This document shows, one piece after another, positions 31,323 through 40,047 of a stretch of 42,038 nt of DNA; the first letter of the stretch is position 1, and each line of letters opens with the position of its first letter. Made by a program: the position numbers and the translations under genes. The stretch is from an uncultured Lachnoclostridium sp. (GTDB taxonomy: Bacteria > Bacillota > Clostridia > Lachnospirales > Lachnospiraceae): assembly GCA_944376715.1 (NCBI GenBank), contig CALWDO010000023.1, positions 1 through 42,038 of the forward strand. Reading direction: 5' to 3'. The notes under the pieces were generated by a model. The model searched no databases. It was not told the DNA's origin and saw only the letters and a list, made by a program, of their open reading frames with translations.

Positions 31323-31763
31323 TCATCGGATATTATCCAGGAGCGGAACGAGATACGTCTCTAAATCCTTCTCCGTTCCATAAAACACATTTCTGTCAAT
31401 ATATTTTTCTTCTCCATTATAGCCTTCCAGTACTGCTGTATCTGTATACTGCCAAAATTGCCATTCTCTTCCCAATCCAAAAGGCGGCGTATAGACATTA
31501 CGGATCCACAACGGATATGAATTAAAATTATCACGAAGATACCTGTCATAAAACGGCATCGTAGTGTAAATTACCGGCTTCACCTGATATTGCTCTTCAA
31601 GTATTAAAAGAAAAGTCTCCAGATTTTGAACTACTTTGTCTTTCTCCGGGAATTTTTCCCGCAGATCACCATAGTATTCTACATCTACCGCAGGAACCAG
31701 ATGACCAGACATTTCCCCTGTGATTTCCATAAAATGCTCCGCTTATATCTGTGGCTCGCTCAT
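31323..31763 (-). pseudogene. GH25 lysozyme remnant (N-terminus lost, nonsense codon)
   Basis: The 135-residue open frame from ATG 31730 matches the C-terminal two-thirds of GH25 muramidases: LVPAVDVEYYGD holds the catalytic DxE, KPVIYTTMPFYDRYL and REWQFWQYTDT are conserved strands, and it ends with a Tyr/Asp-rich tail. A normal GH25 domain has ~190-200 residues and starts with a VDVSxxQG strand, which is missing. In-frame upstream codons back to 31763 read MSEPQI, stop, AEHF; AEHF continues the family's helix just before the DxE strand, so the TAA at 31745-31743 likely replaced a CAA (Gln). Beyond this lies a promoter and the carB terminator, with no room for the rest. A partial product from ATG 31730 (GGAG at 7 nt) may still be made. 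Confidence 0.75.
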
Positions 31764-31769
31764 AAACCT

Positions 31770-31798
31770 ATTATATAAATATTTCTGCTATCTGTCTA
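31770..31798 (-). promoter_or_regulatory. promoter upstream of the GH25 remnant and methyltransferase
   Basis: Minus-strand TAGACA (31798-31793) and TATAAT (31775-31770) have a 17-nt spacer. The predicted start is about at the ATG 31763. It would drive the remnant and, with no terminator in between, the methyltransferase and P-type ATPase genes. Confidence 0.78.
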
Positions 31799-31810
31799 TA
31801 TTAAACAAAA

Positions 31811-31854
31811 GGGCCGCCCCATGGGCAGCCCCGCGGAACGGACATTGCCGTTCC
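31811..31854 (-). terminator. tandem hairpin terminator of carAB
   Basis: The first stem after the carB stop is GGAACGG/CCGTTCC (31835-31854, loop of 6). The second is GGGCTGCCC/GGGCGGCCC (31811-31831, 9 bp with a G-U, 3-nt loop), followed on the minus strand by TTTTGTTT. The second stem plus T-tract is a canonical terminator; the first may stabilise the 3' end. Confidence 0.88.
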
Positions 31855-31859
31855 AAAAA

Positions 31860-34800
31860 CTAAATTGTCGCAATATCAATCAATGTCAGATTCTTGTGAT
31901 CGGTATCTTCCAGAGAAGTCACCAGCGCTTTCGCCGTATCGATGGCGGTCAGCACATTGACGCCTGTCTCAATGGCATTCCGGCGAATCACAAATCCGTC
32001 ATGACTGTGCTCAATGCCCTGAGAGGGCGTATCGATAACCAGATCGATCTGATGCCCAAGAATCAGATCCAGAATATTCGGAGACTCCTGCTCCAGTTTC
32101 CGGGTCATACGAACCTGAACGTCCGCCTCCATCAAAGCCCGCGCCGTGCCTTTGGTGGCATAAATATTGTATCCCAACGCTTCAAACCGTTTCGCAATCT
32201 CTACCGCCTCCGGCTTATCCTCATCACGTACCGTCATGATCATGTTCTTATGCTTGGGCAGATTAACGCCTGCTCCCAGAAACGCTTTGTACAATGCTTC
32301 ATTGAAAGTCTTCGCGATGCCCAGGCACTCTCCGGTGGATTTCATCTCCGGTCCCAGACTGATATCTGCGCCGCGGATCTTCTCAAAGGAGAATACCGGC
32401 ATCTTAATAGCATAGTAATCCGCTTCTTTCTGAAGCCCGGGCTCATAACCCAGTTCCCGGATCTTCTTACCGAGAATCACCTGAGTGGCCAGCGGCACGA
32501 TGGGGATTCCGGTCACTTTACTGATGTACGGAACCGTACGGCTGGATCTGGGGTTCACCTCGATCACATAAACATCTTCTCCCACCGCAATGAACTGAAT
32601 ATTAATCAGTCCGATCACATGCAGGGAGCGTGCCAGTTTCTTCGTATAATCTTCGATCGTGGCTTTTACATTTTCACTGATGCTTCTGGCCGGATATACG
32701 GAAATACTGTCTCCGGAATGGATGCCCGCTCGTTCGATATGCTCCATAATGCCGGGAATCAGGATATCCTCTCCGTCGCAAACAGCATCCACCTCTATCT
32801 CTTTGCCCTGCAGATATTTATCCACCAGGATCGGATGATCCTGGGCGATCCGGTTGATGATACCGATAAACTCTTCCACATCTTCGTCATTTATGGCAAT
32901 CTGCATACCCTGGCCGCCCAGTACATAGGAAGGACGCACCAGTACCGGATATCCCAGACGATTAGCGACTGCTTTCGCTTCTTCCGCCGTATAAACAGTG
33001 TCTCCCTTGGGACGCGGAATACCGCACTTTTCCAATATCTCATCGAACAGTTCTCTGTCTTCCGCCGCGTCCACATTCTCCGCGGAGGTGCCCAGAATCG
33101 GTACGCCCATCTTCATCAGGGCTTCCGTCAGTTTGATAGCAGTCTGTCCGCCAAACTGCACCACAGCTCCGTCCGGTTTTTCCAGACGCACGACGCTTTC
33201 CACGTCTTCCGGCGTCAGCGGTTCAAAATACAGTTTATCCGCGATATCGAAGTCCGTACTTACGGTCTCCGGATTGTTGTTAATGATGATTGTCTCATAC
33301 CCTGCCTTGGAAAACGCCCATGTACAGTGTACCGAGCAGAAATCGAACTCGATACCCTGGCCGATCCGGATCGGACCGGATCCCAGTACCAGCACCTTTT
33401 TGCATCCGCTGGTCTCTTCCGCCTCATTCTCGCTTCCATATACAGAATAATAATACGGCGTTGCCGCGTCAAATTCTGCCGCACAGGTATCCACCATTTT
33501 ATAAGAGGCTACAATACCGTTGTCATAACGCATAGCGCGGATCTCAGCCTCAGTCTTTCCGGTGAGCTGCGCGATTACATTATCCGGGAACTCGATACGC
33601 TTTGCTTCTTTCAGCAGATCTATCGTCAGTTCCTGCGTCTTCAGAGCATGCTCCATTTCCACCAGAATAGCGATCTTGTCGATAAACCACAGGTCAATCT
33701 TCGTGATATCATGGATCGTTTCATACGAAATCCCCTGACGGATCGCTTCCGCGATCACCCAGATCCTGCGGTCGTCCACCACTGCCAGCTGCTCCAGCAG
33801 TCCGTCATGATCCAGATGACTGAAATCATAGGACATGAGGCTGTCCACATGCTGCTCCAGAGAACGGATCGCTTTCATCAGACCGCCCTCAAAGTTGTCA
33901 CAGATGCTCATGACTTCTCCGGTCGCCTTCATCTGCGTAGTCAGCGTTCTCTTGGCGCTGATAAATTTGTCGAAGGGCAAGCGCGGCATCTTAACCACAC
34001 AATAATCCAGCATAGGTTCAAAGCTGGCCATCGTCTGTCCGGTAATCGCATTTTTGATCTCATCCAGTGTGTATCCGATAGCAATCTTCGCCGCCACCTT
34101 TGCGATCGGATAACCGGTAGCCTTGGACGCCAGCGCTGAAGAACGGCTCACACGGGGATTTACCTCGATCACGCAATACTCAAAACTCTCCGGATGAAGG
34201 GCAAACTGCACATTGCAGCCGCCGGTAATCTGAAGCTCCGTAATAATATTAAGAGCGGAGGTTCTGAGCATCTGATACTCCTTATCGCCCAAAGTCTGAG
34301 AAGGAGCCACCACGATACTGTCTCCGGTATGAACTCCGACCGGATCGATATTTTCCATATTGCAGACCGTAATCACGTTTCCGGCGCTGTCGCGCATTAC
34401 TTCATACTCGATCTCTTTCCAGCCCGCGATGCAGCGCTCTACCAGCACTTCTCCCACGCGGGAAAGGCGCAGTCCGTTTGCCAGGATCTCTTCCAGTTCT
34501 GCCTGGTTATGGGCAATTCCGCCGCCGCTTCCACCTAAAGTATAAGCCGGGCGAAGCACCACAGGATAACCGATCTGACGCGCAAACGCGATACCGTCTT
34601 CCAGATTGTTTACCACCAGGGACGGCGCCACCGGCTCCCCGATCTTCTCCATAGTGGATTTAAATTCCAGACGGTCCTCCGCTTTTTTGATCGTCTGGGC
34701 GGTGGTGCCGATCAGTTTTACTCCGGCCTCTTCAAAAAATCCCTGCTCAGCCAGCTCCATGGCCAGATTCAGTCCTGCCTGACCGCCCAGGGTCGGCAGC

Positions 34801-35057
34801 ACGCTGTCCGGCTTTTCTTTCAGGATCAGCTGTTTCACCACTTCTGTCGTCAGAGGCTCGATATATACATGATCCGCGATATCCTTATCCGTCATAATCG
34901 TAGCCGGATTGGAATTCAGAAGAACCACTTCGATTCCTTCCTCTTTCAGAGAGCGGCATGCCTGTGTCCCCGCATAGTCGAATTCTGCAGCCTGGCCAAT
35001 GACGATCGGACCCGAACCAATCACCAGAACTTTCTTAATCTCCGGATTCTTAGGCAT
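31860..35057 (-). CDS. carB: carbamoyl-phosphate synthase large subunit
   Basis: A 1065-residue enzyme that makes carbamoyl phosphate from bicarbonate, ammonia from CarA, and two ATP, for pyrimidine and arginine synthesis. Two tandem ATP-grasp halves begin VLVIGSGPIVIGQAAEFDYA and VLVLGSGPIRIGQGIEFDFC. Half one shows GGQAGLNLAMELAEQG and RPAYTLGGSGGGIAHN; half two shows FGGQTAIKLTEALMKMG and RPSYVLGGQGMQIAIND. The C-terminal ~140 residues are the MGS-like allosteric domain (ATKGTARALMEADVQVRM). Length equals the E. coli enzyme (1073). The ATG at 35057 overlaps the carA stop by 8 nt (ATGCCTAA). Cytosolic. Confidence 0.98.
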   Translation of the reverse strand: MPKNPEIKKVLVIGSGPIVIGQAAEFDYAGTQACRSLKEEGIEVVLLNSNPATIMTDKDIADHVYIEPLTTEVVKQLILKEKPDSVLPTLGGQAGLNLAMELAEQGFFEEAGVKLIGTTAQTIKKAEDRLEFKSTMEKIGEPVAPSLVVNNLEDGIAFARQIGYPVVLRPAYTLGGSGGGIAHNQAELEEILANGLRLSRVGEVLVERCIAGWKEIEYEVMRDSAGNVITVCNMENIDPVGVHTGDSIVVAPSQTLGDKEYQMLRTSALNIITELQITGGCNVQFALHPESFEYCVIEVNPRVSRSSALASKATGYPIAKVAAKIAIGYTLDEIKNAITGQTMASFEPMLDYCVVKMPRLPFDKFISAKRTLTTQMKATGEVMSICDNFEGGLMKAIRSLEQHVDSLMSYDFSHLDHDGLLEQLAVVDDRRIWVIAEAIRQGISYETIHDITKIDLWFIDKIAILVEMEHALKTQELTIDLLKEAKRIEFPDNVIAQLTGKTEAEIRAMRYDNGIVASYKMVDTCAAEFDAATPYYYSVYGSENEAEETSGCKKVLVLGSGPIRIGQGIEFDFCSVHCTWAFSKAGYETIIINNNPETVSTDFDIADKLYFEPLTPEDVESVVRLEKPDGAVVQFGGQTAIKLTEALMKMGVPILGTSAENVDAAEDRELFDEILEKCGIPRPKGDTVYTAEEAKAVANRLGYPVLVRPSYVLGGQGMQIAINDEDVEEFIGIINRIAQDHPILVDKYLQGKEIEVDAVCDGEDILIPGIMEHIERAGIHSGDSISVYPARSISENVKATIEDYTKKLARSLHVIGLINIQFIAVGEDVYVIEVNPRSSRTVPYISKVTGIPIVPLATQVILGKKIRELGYEPGLQKEADYYAIKMPVFSFEKIRGADISLGPEMKSTGECLGIAKTFNEALYKAFLGAGVNLPKHKNMIMTVRDEDKPEAVEIAKRFEALGYNIYATKGTARALMEADVQVRMTRKLEQESPNILDLILGHQIDLVIDTPSQGIEHSHDGFVIRRNAIETGVNVLTAIDTAKALVTSLEDTDHKNLTLIDIATI

Positions 35058-36129
35058 TCTTCTTCACCTCCATCATGCGAATAAAACGATCAAACAGATA
35101 ACTGGAATCCTGGGGGCCAGGACACGCCTCCGGATGATACTGGACCGTGAAAATATTCTTTCCGACATATTTCAGCCCTTCGTTTGTCCCGTCATTGACA
35201 TTTTCAAACGCAGGAACTGCCACGCTGGGATCCAGACTGGACACATCTACGGCATATCCATGGTTCTGGGAGGAAATATACACTCTGCCCGTCTCCAGAT
35301 CTCTCACCGGATGGTTGCCGCCGCGATGTCCGTACTTTAATTTATACGTATCCGCCCCTGTAGCCAGCGCCATAAGCTGATGCCCAAGACAAATTGCGAA
35401 AACAGGAATATCTGTGTGATAAATCTTGCGGATCTCTTCGATAATCTTGCCGCATGCCTTCGGATCTCCAGGGCCATTGGAAAGCATGATACCGTCCGGA
35501 TGGGAAGCGATGATCTCGTCCGCAGATGTATGAGAAGGATAGATAGTGACTTCACAGCCACGATTATTTAAAGAACGCGCGATGTTGCGTTTTGCGCCCA
35601 GATCAAGAAGGGCTACTTTATAGCCGTCACCCGGAAGTACGGTCTTTTGCTGACAGCTCACTTTCGACACTTCGTCTCCGGTAGAATACGCTTTCAGTTT
35701 TTTCATAACCTCTTCCAGAGAATAATTTTCATCAGTGGTGATCATACCATTCATAGTTCCCGACTCCCGAAGGATCTTCGTCAGCGCACGGGTATCAATA
35801 CCACAGATGCCAGGAATATCATTCTTTTCCAGGAAATGCTGTATCGTATCTTCCGACCGGAAGTTGCTTGGCATTCTGGACAGCTCCCTCACAATAAATC
35901 CGTCCACCCAGGGTCTGTCGGATTCCATATCCTCATAACAGATCCCGTAATTGCCAATCAGCGGATATGTCATCACCACGGCCTGTCCCGAATAAGAAGG
36001 ATCGGTCAACACTTCCAGATAACCGGTCATGGAAGTATTAAATACAATCTCACTGACCACTTCTCTGGTGGAACCGATGCTTCTGCCGGTAAAGACATGT
36101 CCGTCTTCCAAAATCAGAAATGCTTTCAT
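35050..36129 (-). CDS. carA: carbamoyl-phosphate synthase small subunit (glutamine amidotransferase)
   Basis: A 359-residue glutaminase subunit supplying ammonia to CarB. The N-terminal domain starts MKAFLILEDGHVFTGRSIGS. The class I amidotransferase has PVFAICLGHQLMALA with the nucleophilic Cys and FTVQYHPEACPGPQDSSYLF with the catalytic His and Glu. The open frame extends upstream, but the ATG at 36129 follows AAAGGTGAAAAG. Its leader is short (~80 nt) with no PyrR-type attenuator and no visible ARG box, so whether the operon serves pyrimidines, arginine or both is open. Confidence 0.97.
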   Translation of the reverse strand: MKAFLILEDGHVFTGRSIGSTREVVSEIVFNTSMTGYLEVLTDPSYSGQAVVMTYPLIGNYGICYEDMESDRPWVDGFIVRELSRMPSNFRSEDTIQHFLEKNDIPGICGIDTRALTKILRESGTMNGMITTDENYSLEEVMKKLKAYSTGDEVSKVSCQQKTVLPGDGYKVALLDLGAKRNIARSLNNRGCEVTIYPSHTSADEIIASHPDGIMLSNGPGDPKACGKIIEEIRKIYHTDIPVFAICLGHQLMALATGADTYKLKYGHRGGNHPVRDLETGRVYISSQNHGYAVDVSSLDPSVAVPAFENVNDGTNEGLKYVGKNIFTVQYHPEACPGPQDSSYLFDRFIRMMEVKKNA

Positions 36130-36215
36130 CTTTTCACCTTTATCCTTTCTTCCAGTATCTGAACAGGGCGTCCGCCTGCATCCCTGCATAGCTTATAAAT
36201 GCCCAAATTGCAAAC

Positions 36216-36244
36216 ATTATACATGAAAAGACGGGGATTGTAAA
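36216..36244 (-). promoter_or_regulatory. carAB promoter, with its -35 box in a terminator loop
   Basis: Minus-strand TTTACA (36244-36239) and TATAAT (36221-36216) with a 17-nt spacer. The -35 hexamer lies in the loop of the hairpin at 36230-36252, so the DNA of promoter and terminator coincide. Confidence 0.87.
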
Positions 36245-36252
36245 CCCCCGTC
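36230..36252 (-). terminator. terminator of the UPF0303 gene, overlapping the carA promoter
   Basis: GACGGGG and CCCCGTC pair over 7 bp around a 9-nt loop, and TTTTCATG follows on the minus strand. It lies 54 nt past the UPF0303 stop. Transcripts from upstream would end exactly inside the carAB promoter. Confidence 0.8.
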
Positions 36253-36306
36253 AAAATATTTCCTGTCCAACCGAAAATCCAATAAATTTTTCGGCACATA
36301 TCTCGA

Positions 36307-36804
36307 TTAAAAATGTACCGGCAATCTCGGAATCTCATCAATTCGCAAATACTGGCTCAGACATGCGGCAGCAAATTCATGATCTGCCATGTGATCCAGC
36401 CCGGATACAATCACGCTTCCGATCACGCCGACTCCTGCCACACGAATTGGAAATCCGCCGCCGGACGCTGTGTATTCCTCATCATTCAATCCTCTGTCTT
36501 CCAGAGTCTCGTCATTTTTCTTCATCATCATATACAGACGCAGGCTGCTCATCTCCATTACCCGCACTGTATTCTGTTTCCGGGTCATCCACTGCTCATT
36601 ATTATAGTTTGTCCCTTTGAAACCATACTGGAATACTGTGTATCCGTTATTCAGCCGGATGCTGATCGCCACCGGCAGCCGGTTTCTCGCCGCTTCCGAC
36701 ACCATGAGACTCCCCAATTCCCAGGCATCTTCATTTGTGAAATGAGAAAATTGAAGAATCTCCTCCTGCATTGCCAATATCCGAATGGACTCTTCCAACA
36801 TCAT
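36307..36804 (-). CDS. UPF0303 family protein (HbpS/GlcG-like fold)
   Basis: A 165-residue protein of the UPF0303 family, related to the GlcG/HbpS heme-binding fold. Typical motifs are NEDAWELGSLMVSEA early, PVAISIRLNNGYTVFQYGFKGTN in the centre, ASGGGFPIRVAG with the glycine run, and IGSVIVSGLDHMADHEFAAACL toward the end. Cytosolic. The ATG at 36804 is chosen after AGGAGGAAGTAAG (a second ATG follows at once); the longer frame would run through its promoter. It has its own promoter overlapping the end of the upstream ATPase gene. Biochemical role unproven; members have been proposed to bind heme or act in redox sensing. Confidence 0.9.
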   Translation of the reverse strand: MMLEESIRILAMQEEILQFSHFTNEDAWELGSLMVSEAARNRLPVAISIRLNNGYTVFQYGFKGTNYNNEQWMTRKQNTVRVMEMSSLRLYMMMKKNDETLEDRGLNDEEYTASGGGFPIRVAGVGVIGSVIVSGLDHMADHEFAAACLSQYLRIDEIPRLPVHF

Positions 36805-36859
36805 ATCCTTACTTCCTCCTTTTCCTCTTGTACGGCAACAATGCTGTCTTAATAAGGTA

Positions 36860-36888
36860 AGTATAGCACGTTTGGCCGGGAGAGGCAA
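36860..36888 (-). promoter_or_regulatory. promoter of the UPF0303 gene
   Basis: Minus-strand TTGCCT (36888-36883) and TATACT (36865-36860) with a 17-nt spacer; the -35 box directly abuts the stop codon of the YhaN-like gene. Confidence 0.8.
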
Positions 36889-38961
36889 TCAATCCCGGCA
36901 TGTAAAATAAATCATCTGCCGTCTTTTAGACATTTCTTCTATGAATGCCAAAGCTCTTTCGTACCGCTCTGTATCCAGATTCACAAAAGGGTCGTCCAGG
37001 ATCAGCACCGGCTGTTCTTTTTCATAGAGCGCGTCCACCACCGCAAAACGTTCCGCGATCCGGATCAGGTCCTGCTCCCCTGCGCTGAAATATGCCAGTT
37101 CTCTGGCTGCTCCTCCTTTCGGGATTTTCACCTGCAGTTTCACATCCAGGATCGGTTCTGACTCTCCTTCCGGGTCTAAGATTTTCAGATAGTGCAGGAA
37201 ATTCTGCTGCAGGCACTCCAGATAACGGGACGAAAAACGGTTTCTTGCTTCCTTCAGATATTGAAGAGTTGTACCCAACAGCCTGTGTTCCCGTTCCGAT
37301 ACTTCCAGTTCTCCTTTCAAACGTTCTGATTCCTCTTCCAGCTCCGGGATCTGTTCCGCTTCACCGGACAGGTTCTGTATCTGATTCTGTATATGGCCGA
37401 TTTCTGTCTGCAGTGTCTTTCTCTGTTCCTGCAGCATTCCAAGTTTCTGTTCCAGATCTGCCTTTTCCTGTACAGTAAAAAATGGCTGATGCATACACGC
37501 AAGTTCCTCCGGCGGCAATCCGTCCCGGAACTGTTCATAGGCCATCTGGCTTTTCCTTGCTTCCTTTTTCTGTATTCCATAATCCCGCAGAAGTTCTCCA
37601 TACCGGCGGCTCCGCTTTCTTTCCTTCTGCAAGGCTTCTTCCAGAGCATGCTCATCATCTTCCCGCGCCGGATCGATCATAAGGATTCCTTCTATTTCTT
37701 CGCGAAGCGCCCCCTTCTGCTCCTGAAGTTTTCTGCAGCTTTCCAGGATCTCTGTATGCTGTTTCCCGATTTCATGAAGCTCCCTTGCCTTTTTCTGTCT
37801 TTGTTCTTTCTTCTGCCATTCTTTTGCCGCCGCCATAAGCAGCAGTAAAATTCCTGCCGCCGCCAACACGAGCCCCGGAACCAGAGGGCCCCATGCAAGC
37901 ACCGCCGTCCCGGCCAGTAAAACTCCTCCTGCCGGCAGCAAAAATCTTATTCCTGTTCCTTCTCTTTTGCCTTCCTGACGCAGTTCCCCTGCACGCCTGT
38001 CCAGTTCCCGCGCATGACACATTTCAGAGTCAATCCCACGCGTTGCTTCCTGCAGCTTTATGATCAGCCTCTGACACTGGTCCAGTTCCTCCTCTTCAGG
38101 CGGGGCCGGTACAAACGCTTCCAGTTTCTCCTGAGTTTCCCGCAAAACATCCGCTCTTCCCTGTGCTTCTTCTTTCAGACTTTCCAGACGCTCCCGGCGA
38201 GCGTCCAGGGCCGCCTGACTGTTCTTCGCCTGAATCTGCTCCTCCGCTTTCCTGATTTCCTGCTGCAGTTTTTGATCCTGGGATTCCTTCTGCGCCATCA
38301 TGCGCTTTTGTTCTTCCAGATTTTTCTCTTTGAGACGACAGTTTTCCAACTTTTCCTGAAGTCTTCTGATCATTGCCTGAAGTTCTGGGATCCTTCCGCG
38401 GTTCCCGAGCTTCTGATAATATTTCATCCGGTTTTCCAGAAAATCACATGCTTTCTCATAATTCTGCATATCTCCGGCCTCTTCTTCCACACGAGTCAGC
38501 CGGGCGTTCATGCTGTCGTTGACTGTCACGGAAAAATCCTGCTGCGCGAAATAACTGCTCCGTTCAAACGCAGACCGGTCCAGACGAAACAGCTCCTCAC
38601 CCAGACGTTCCGTATAATCACTGCTTGGAAGACCCGTAACCAGGTCATACAGGCAGAATGTATCCTCTCTCTCTTTTATTCCAAAAAAGCGTTCCGCCCG
38701 ATAGCATCTTTCCCCTGCGGAAAACTCCACACTGCCGCCAAAAGCCCCTCCCTGCCAGGGCAGATATTTCTTTCTTTCATTTTCTTTGAGGGAACGCCGC
38801 GTGGTTGCTTCCAACCCGTAGAACACAGCCTTTAAAAACGCTGCCAGCGTGGATTTTCCCCAGCCGTTGGCAGCGTTTATACGATTTAATCCCGCCTGGA
38901 ACTCCATGTCAAAATCATGAAGTTTACCAAAATTTTCAATATGTATCCGTAAAATCTGCAT
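36889..38961 (-). CDS. YhaN/SbcC-like AAA ATPase with internal hydrophobic hairpin
   Basis: A 690-residue RecF/SMC-like ATPase paired with the next gene's nuclease, in the manner of SbcC with SbcD. MQILRIHIENFGKLHDFDME opens the protein and Walker A NAANGWGKST is at 29-38. Long coiled coils follow. Within them, around residues 325-365, a very hydrophobic double stretch (LLPAGGVLLAGTAVLAWG, then PGLVLAAAGILLLLMAA) looks like a membrane hairpin, as in Bacillus YhaN. The C-terminal ABC half has the signature YFSAGEQDLIRIAERFAVV and Walker B PVLILDDPFVNLD. The ATG at 38961 follows GGGGAGGATTAGG and lies one base after the nuclease gene stop; the longer frame is discarded. Confidence 0.92.
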   Translation of the reverse strand: MQILRIHIENFGKLHDFDMEFQAGLNRINAANGWGKSTLAAFLKAVFYGLEATTRRSLKENERKKYLPWQGGAFGGSVEFSAGERCYRAERFFGIKEREDTFCLYDLVTGLPSSDYTERLGEELFRLDRSAFERSSYFAQQDFSVTVNDSMNARLTRVEEEAGDMQNYEKACDFLENRMKYYQKLGNRGRIPELQAMIRRLQEKLENCRLKEKNLEEQKRMMAQKESQDQKLQQEIRKAEEQIQAKNSQAALDARRERLESLKEEAQGRADVLRETQEKLEAFVPAPPEEEELDQCQRLIIKLQEATRGIDSEMCHARELDRRAGELRQEGKREGTGIRFLLPAGGVLLAGTAVLAWGPLVPGLVLAAAGILLLLMAAAKEWQKKEQRQKKARELHEIGKQHTEILESCRKLQEQKGALREEIEGILMIDPAREDDEHALEEALQKERKRSRRYGELLRDYGIQKKEARKSQMAYEQFRDGLPPEELACMHQPFFTVQEKADLEQKLGMLQEQRKTLQTEIGHIQNQIQNLSGEAEQIPELEEESERLKGELEVSEREHRLLGTTLQYLKEARNRFSSRYLECLQQNFLHYLKILDPEGESEPILDVKLQVKIPKGGAARELAYFSAGEQDLIRIAERFAVVDALYEKEQPVLILDDPFVNLDTERYERALAFIEEMSKRRQMIYFTCRD

Positions 38962-38962
38962 C

Positions 38963-40036
38963 CTAATCCTCCCCGGCCAACGCACGGATTCCCATCCGCA
39001 GCACCTGTTCTTTCTCTTCCTGCTCCATGGAAGAGGCCAGTACCATCCGTACAAATTCTCCTTTGAGAGAAATATCATACTGATAATCTTCCGGATGTAC
39101 GGCAAGGCTGGTACGGTCCTGCACTTTCACAAAATACCAGGAATCTTCCAGCCATTTTTCAAGCCAGGAAGAATCTTTCTCTGCTTCCGGAGACACCTCT
39201 CCGGTCAGAACCACTTTTACCAGATCCTTTTCCGGAACCGGCGAAAGAGTCTCCAGCGTCTTCTTACGGATTTCTTCCTGTGTCAGAAGTCCCGTAATAT
39301 CCACCGGTATTTCCCGGCACGTACGAAAGGCAAACGGCACAAACTTCCGGCTGATCCGTCCGTCTTTGATCTCCAGCAGCACATATCCTTTTTCCCCGCA
39401 TTCGTCAAAGCCTCGTCCTTCCAGACATCCGCTGTAGCACCAGACGCCCCTGTCGTCCAGACGGCCTTCCCGATAACTATGGATATGGCCCAGCGCCAGA
39501 TAATCAATATTCTTATTCTGCAGCGCACGCAAAGAAAAGGCGCCTGCCTGCTCCCCGGTCCCATATTCTGCCGCTGTCCCGTGCAGCATGACCAGGTTGA
39601 TCCTCTCCGGATCCAGGGTAAGCCGTCCAAAAATCCCATCCTGCGTTTTCTCCGAAAGCTCCGCCCCGGCAATACACAGTTCTCCCTGCTGATATACCGT
39701 CCATTCCTCTCTGAATGTCCGAAGATTGTCCGGCATCGTTTGAAGATCAGCCAGGAAAGTGTTCTGATCATGGTTTCCCTGAAGATAATAAAAACAGATC
39801 CCCGGATGATTTTTTACCGCATCCAGCACACAGTTCCTGGCACGCGCGGATATGGTCTTTGCGTCAAACAAATCCCCGCACAGCAGAATCGCTTCCACGC
39901 CCTGGTCCTCTGCCGTTTCCACCATCCGCGTGAAAGTACGCGTGACCTCCTGGCGGCGTTCCCACGCTTTCTCCCGGGGCAGGCTTGCTTCCATCCTTGC
40001 GTCCAGATGCAGATCCGCGCAATGTATCAGTTTCAT
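38963..40036 (-). CDS. YhaO/SbcD-like metallophosphoesterase (DNA exonuclease)
   Basis: A 357-residue calcineurin-like phosphoesterase predicted to be the nuclease partner of the following ATPase. Metal-binding motifs are in order: HCADLHLDA at 5-13, ILLCGDLFDA near 51-60, YLQGNHDQN near 88-96, and LALGHIHSYR near 190-199. The C-terminal ~120 residues (GLLTQEEIRKKTLETLSPVP) act as capping region. Starts at ATG 40036 after CGGAGGATATC, 11 nt after the phosphatase gene. By homology with SbcCD/YhaNO it would process DNA ends or hairpins, with the ATPase possibly tying it to the membrane. Confidence 0.93.
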   Translation of the reverse strand: MKLIHCADLHLDARMEASLPREKAWERRQEVTRTFTRMVETAEDQGVEAILLCGDLFDAKTISARARNCVLDAVKNHPGICFYYLQGNHDQNTFLADLQTMPDNLRTFREEWTVYQQGELCIAGAELSEKTQDGIFGRLTLDPERINLVMLHGTAAEYGTGEQAGAFSLRALQNKNIDYLALGHIHSYREGRLDDRGVWCYSGCLEGRGFDECGEKGYVLLEIKDGRISRKFVPFAFRTCREIPVDITGLLTQEEIRKKTLETLSPVPEKDLVKVVLTGEVSPEAEKDSSWLEKWLEDSWYFVKVQDRTSLAVHPEDYQYDISLKGEFVRMVLASSMEQEEKEQVLRMGIRALAGED

Positions 40037-40047
40037 GATATCCTCCG

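Noticed and set aside
31821-34139. 772-codon open frame on the plus strand across carB
   Set aside because: It is antisense to a complete, strongly conserved carB. It has no ribosome binding site or domain-like sequence. Codon use that avoids TTA, CTA and TCA leaves long antisense frames.
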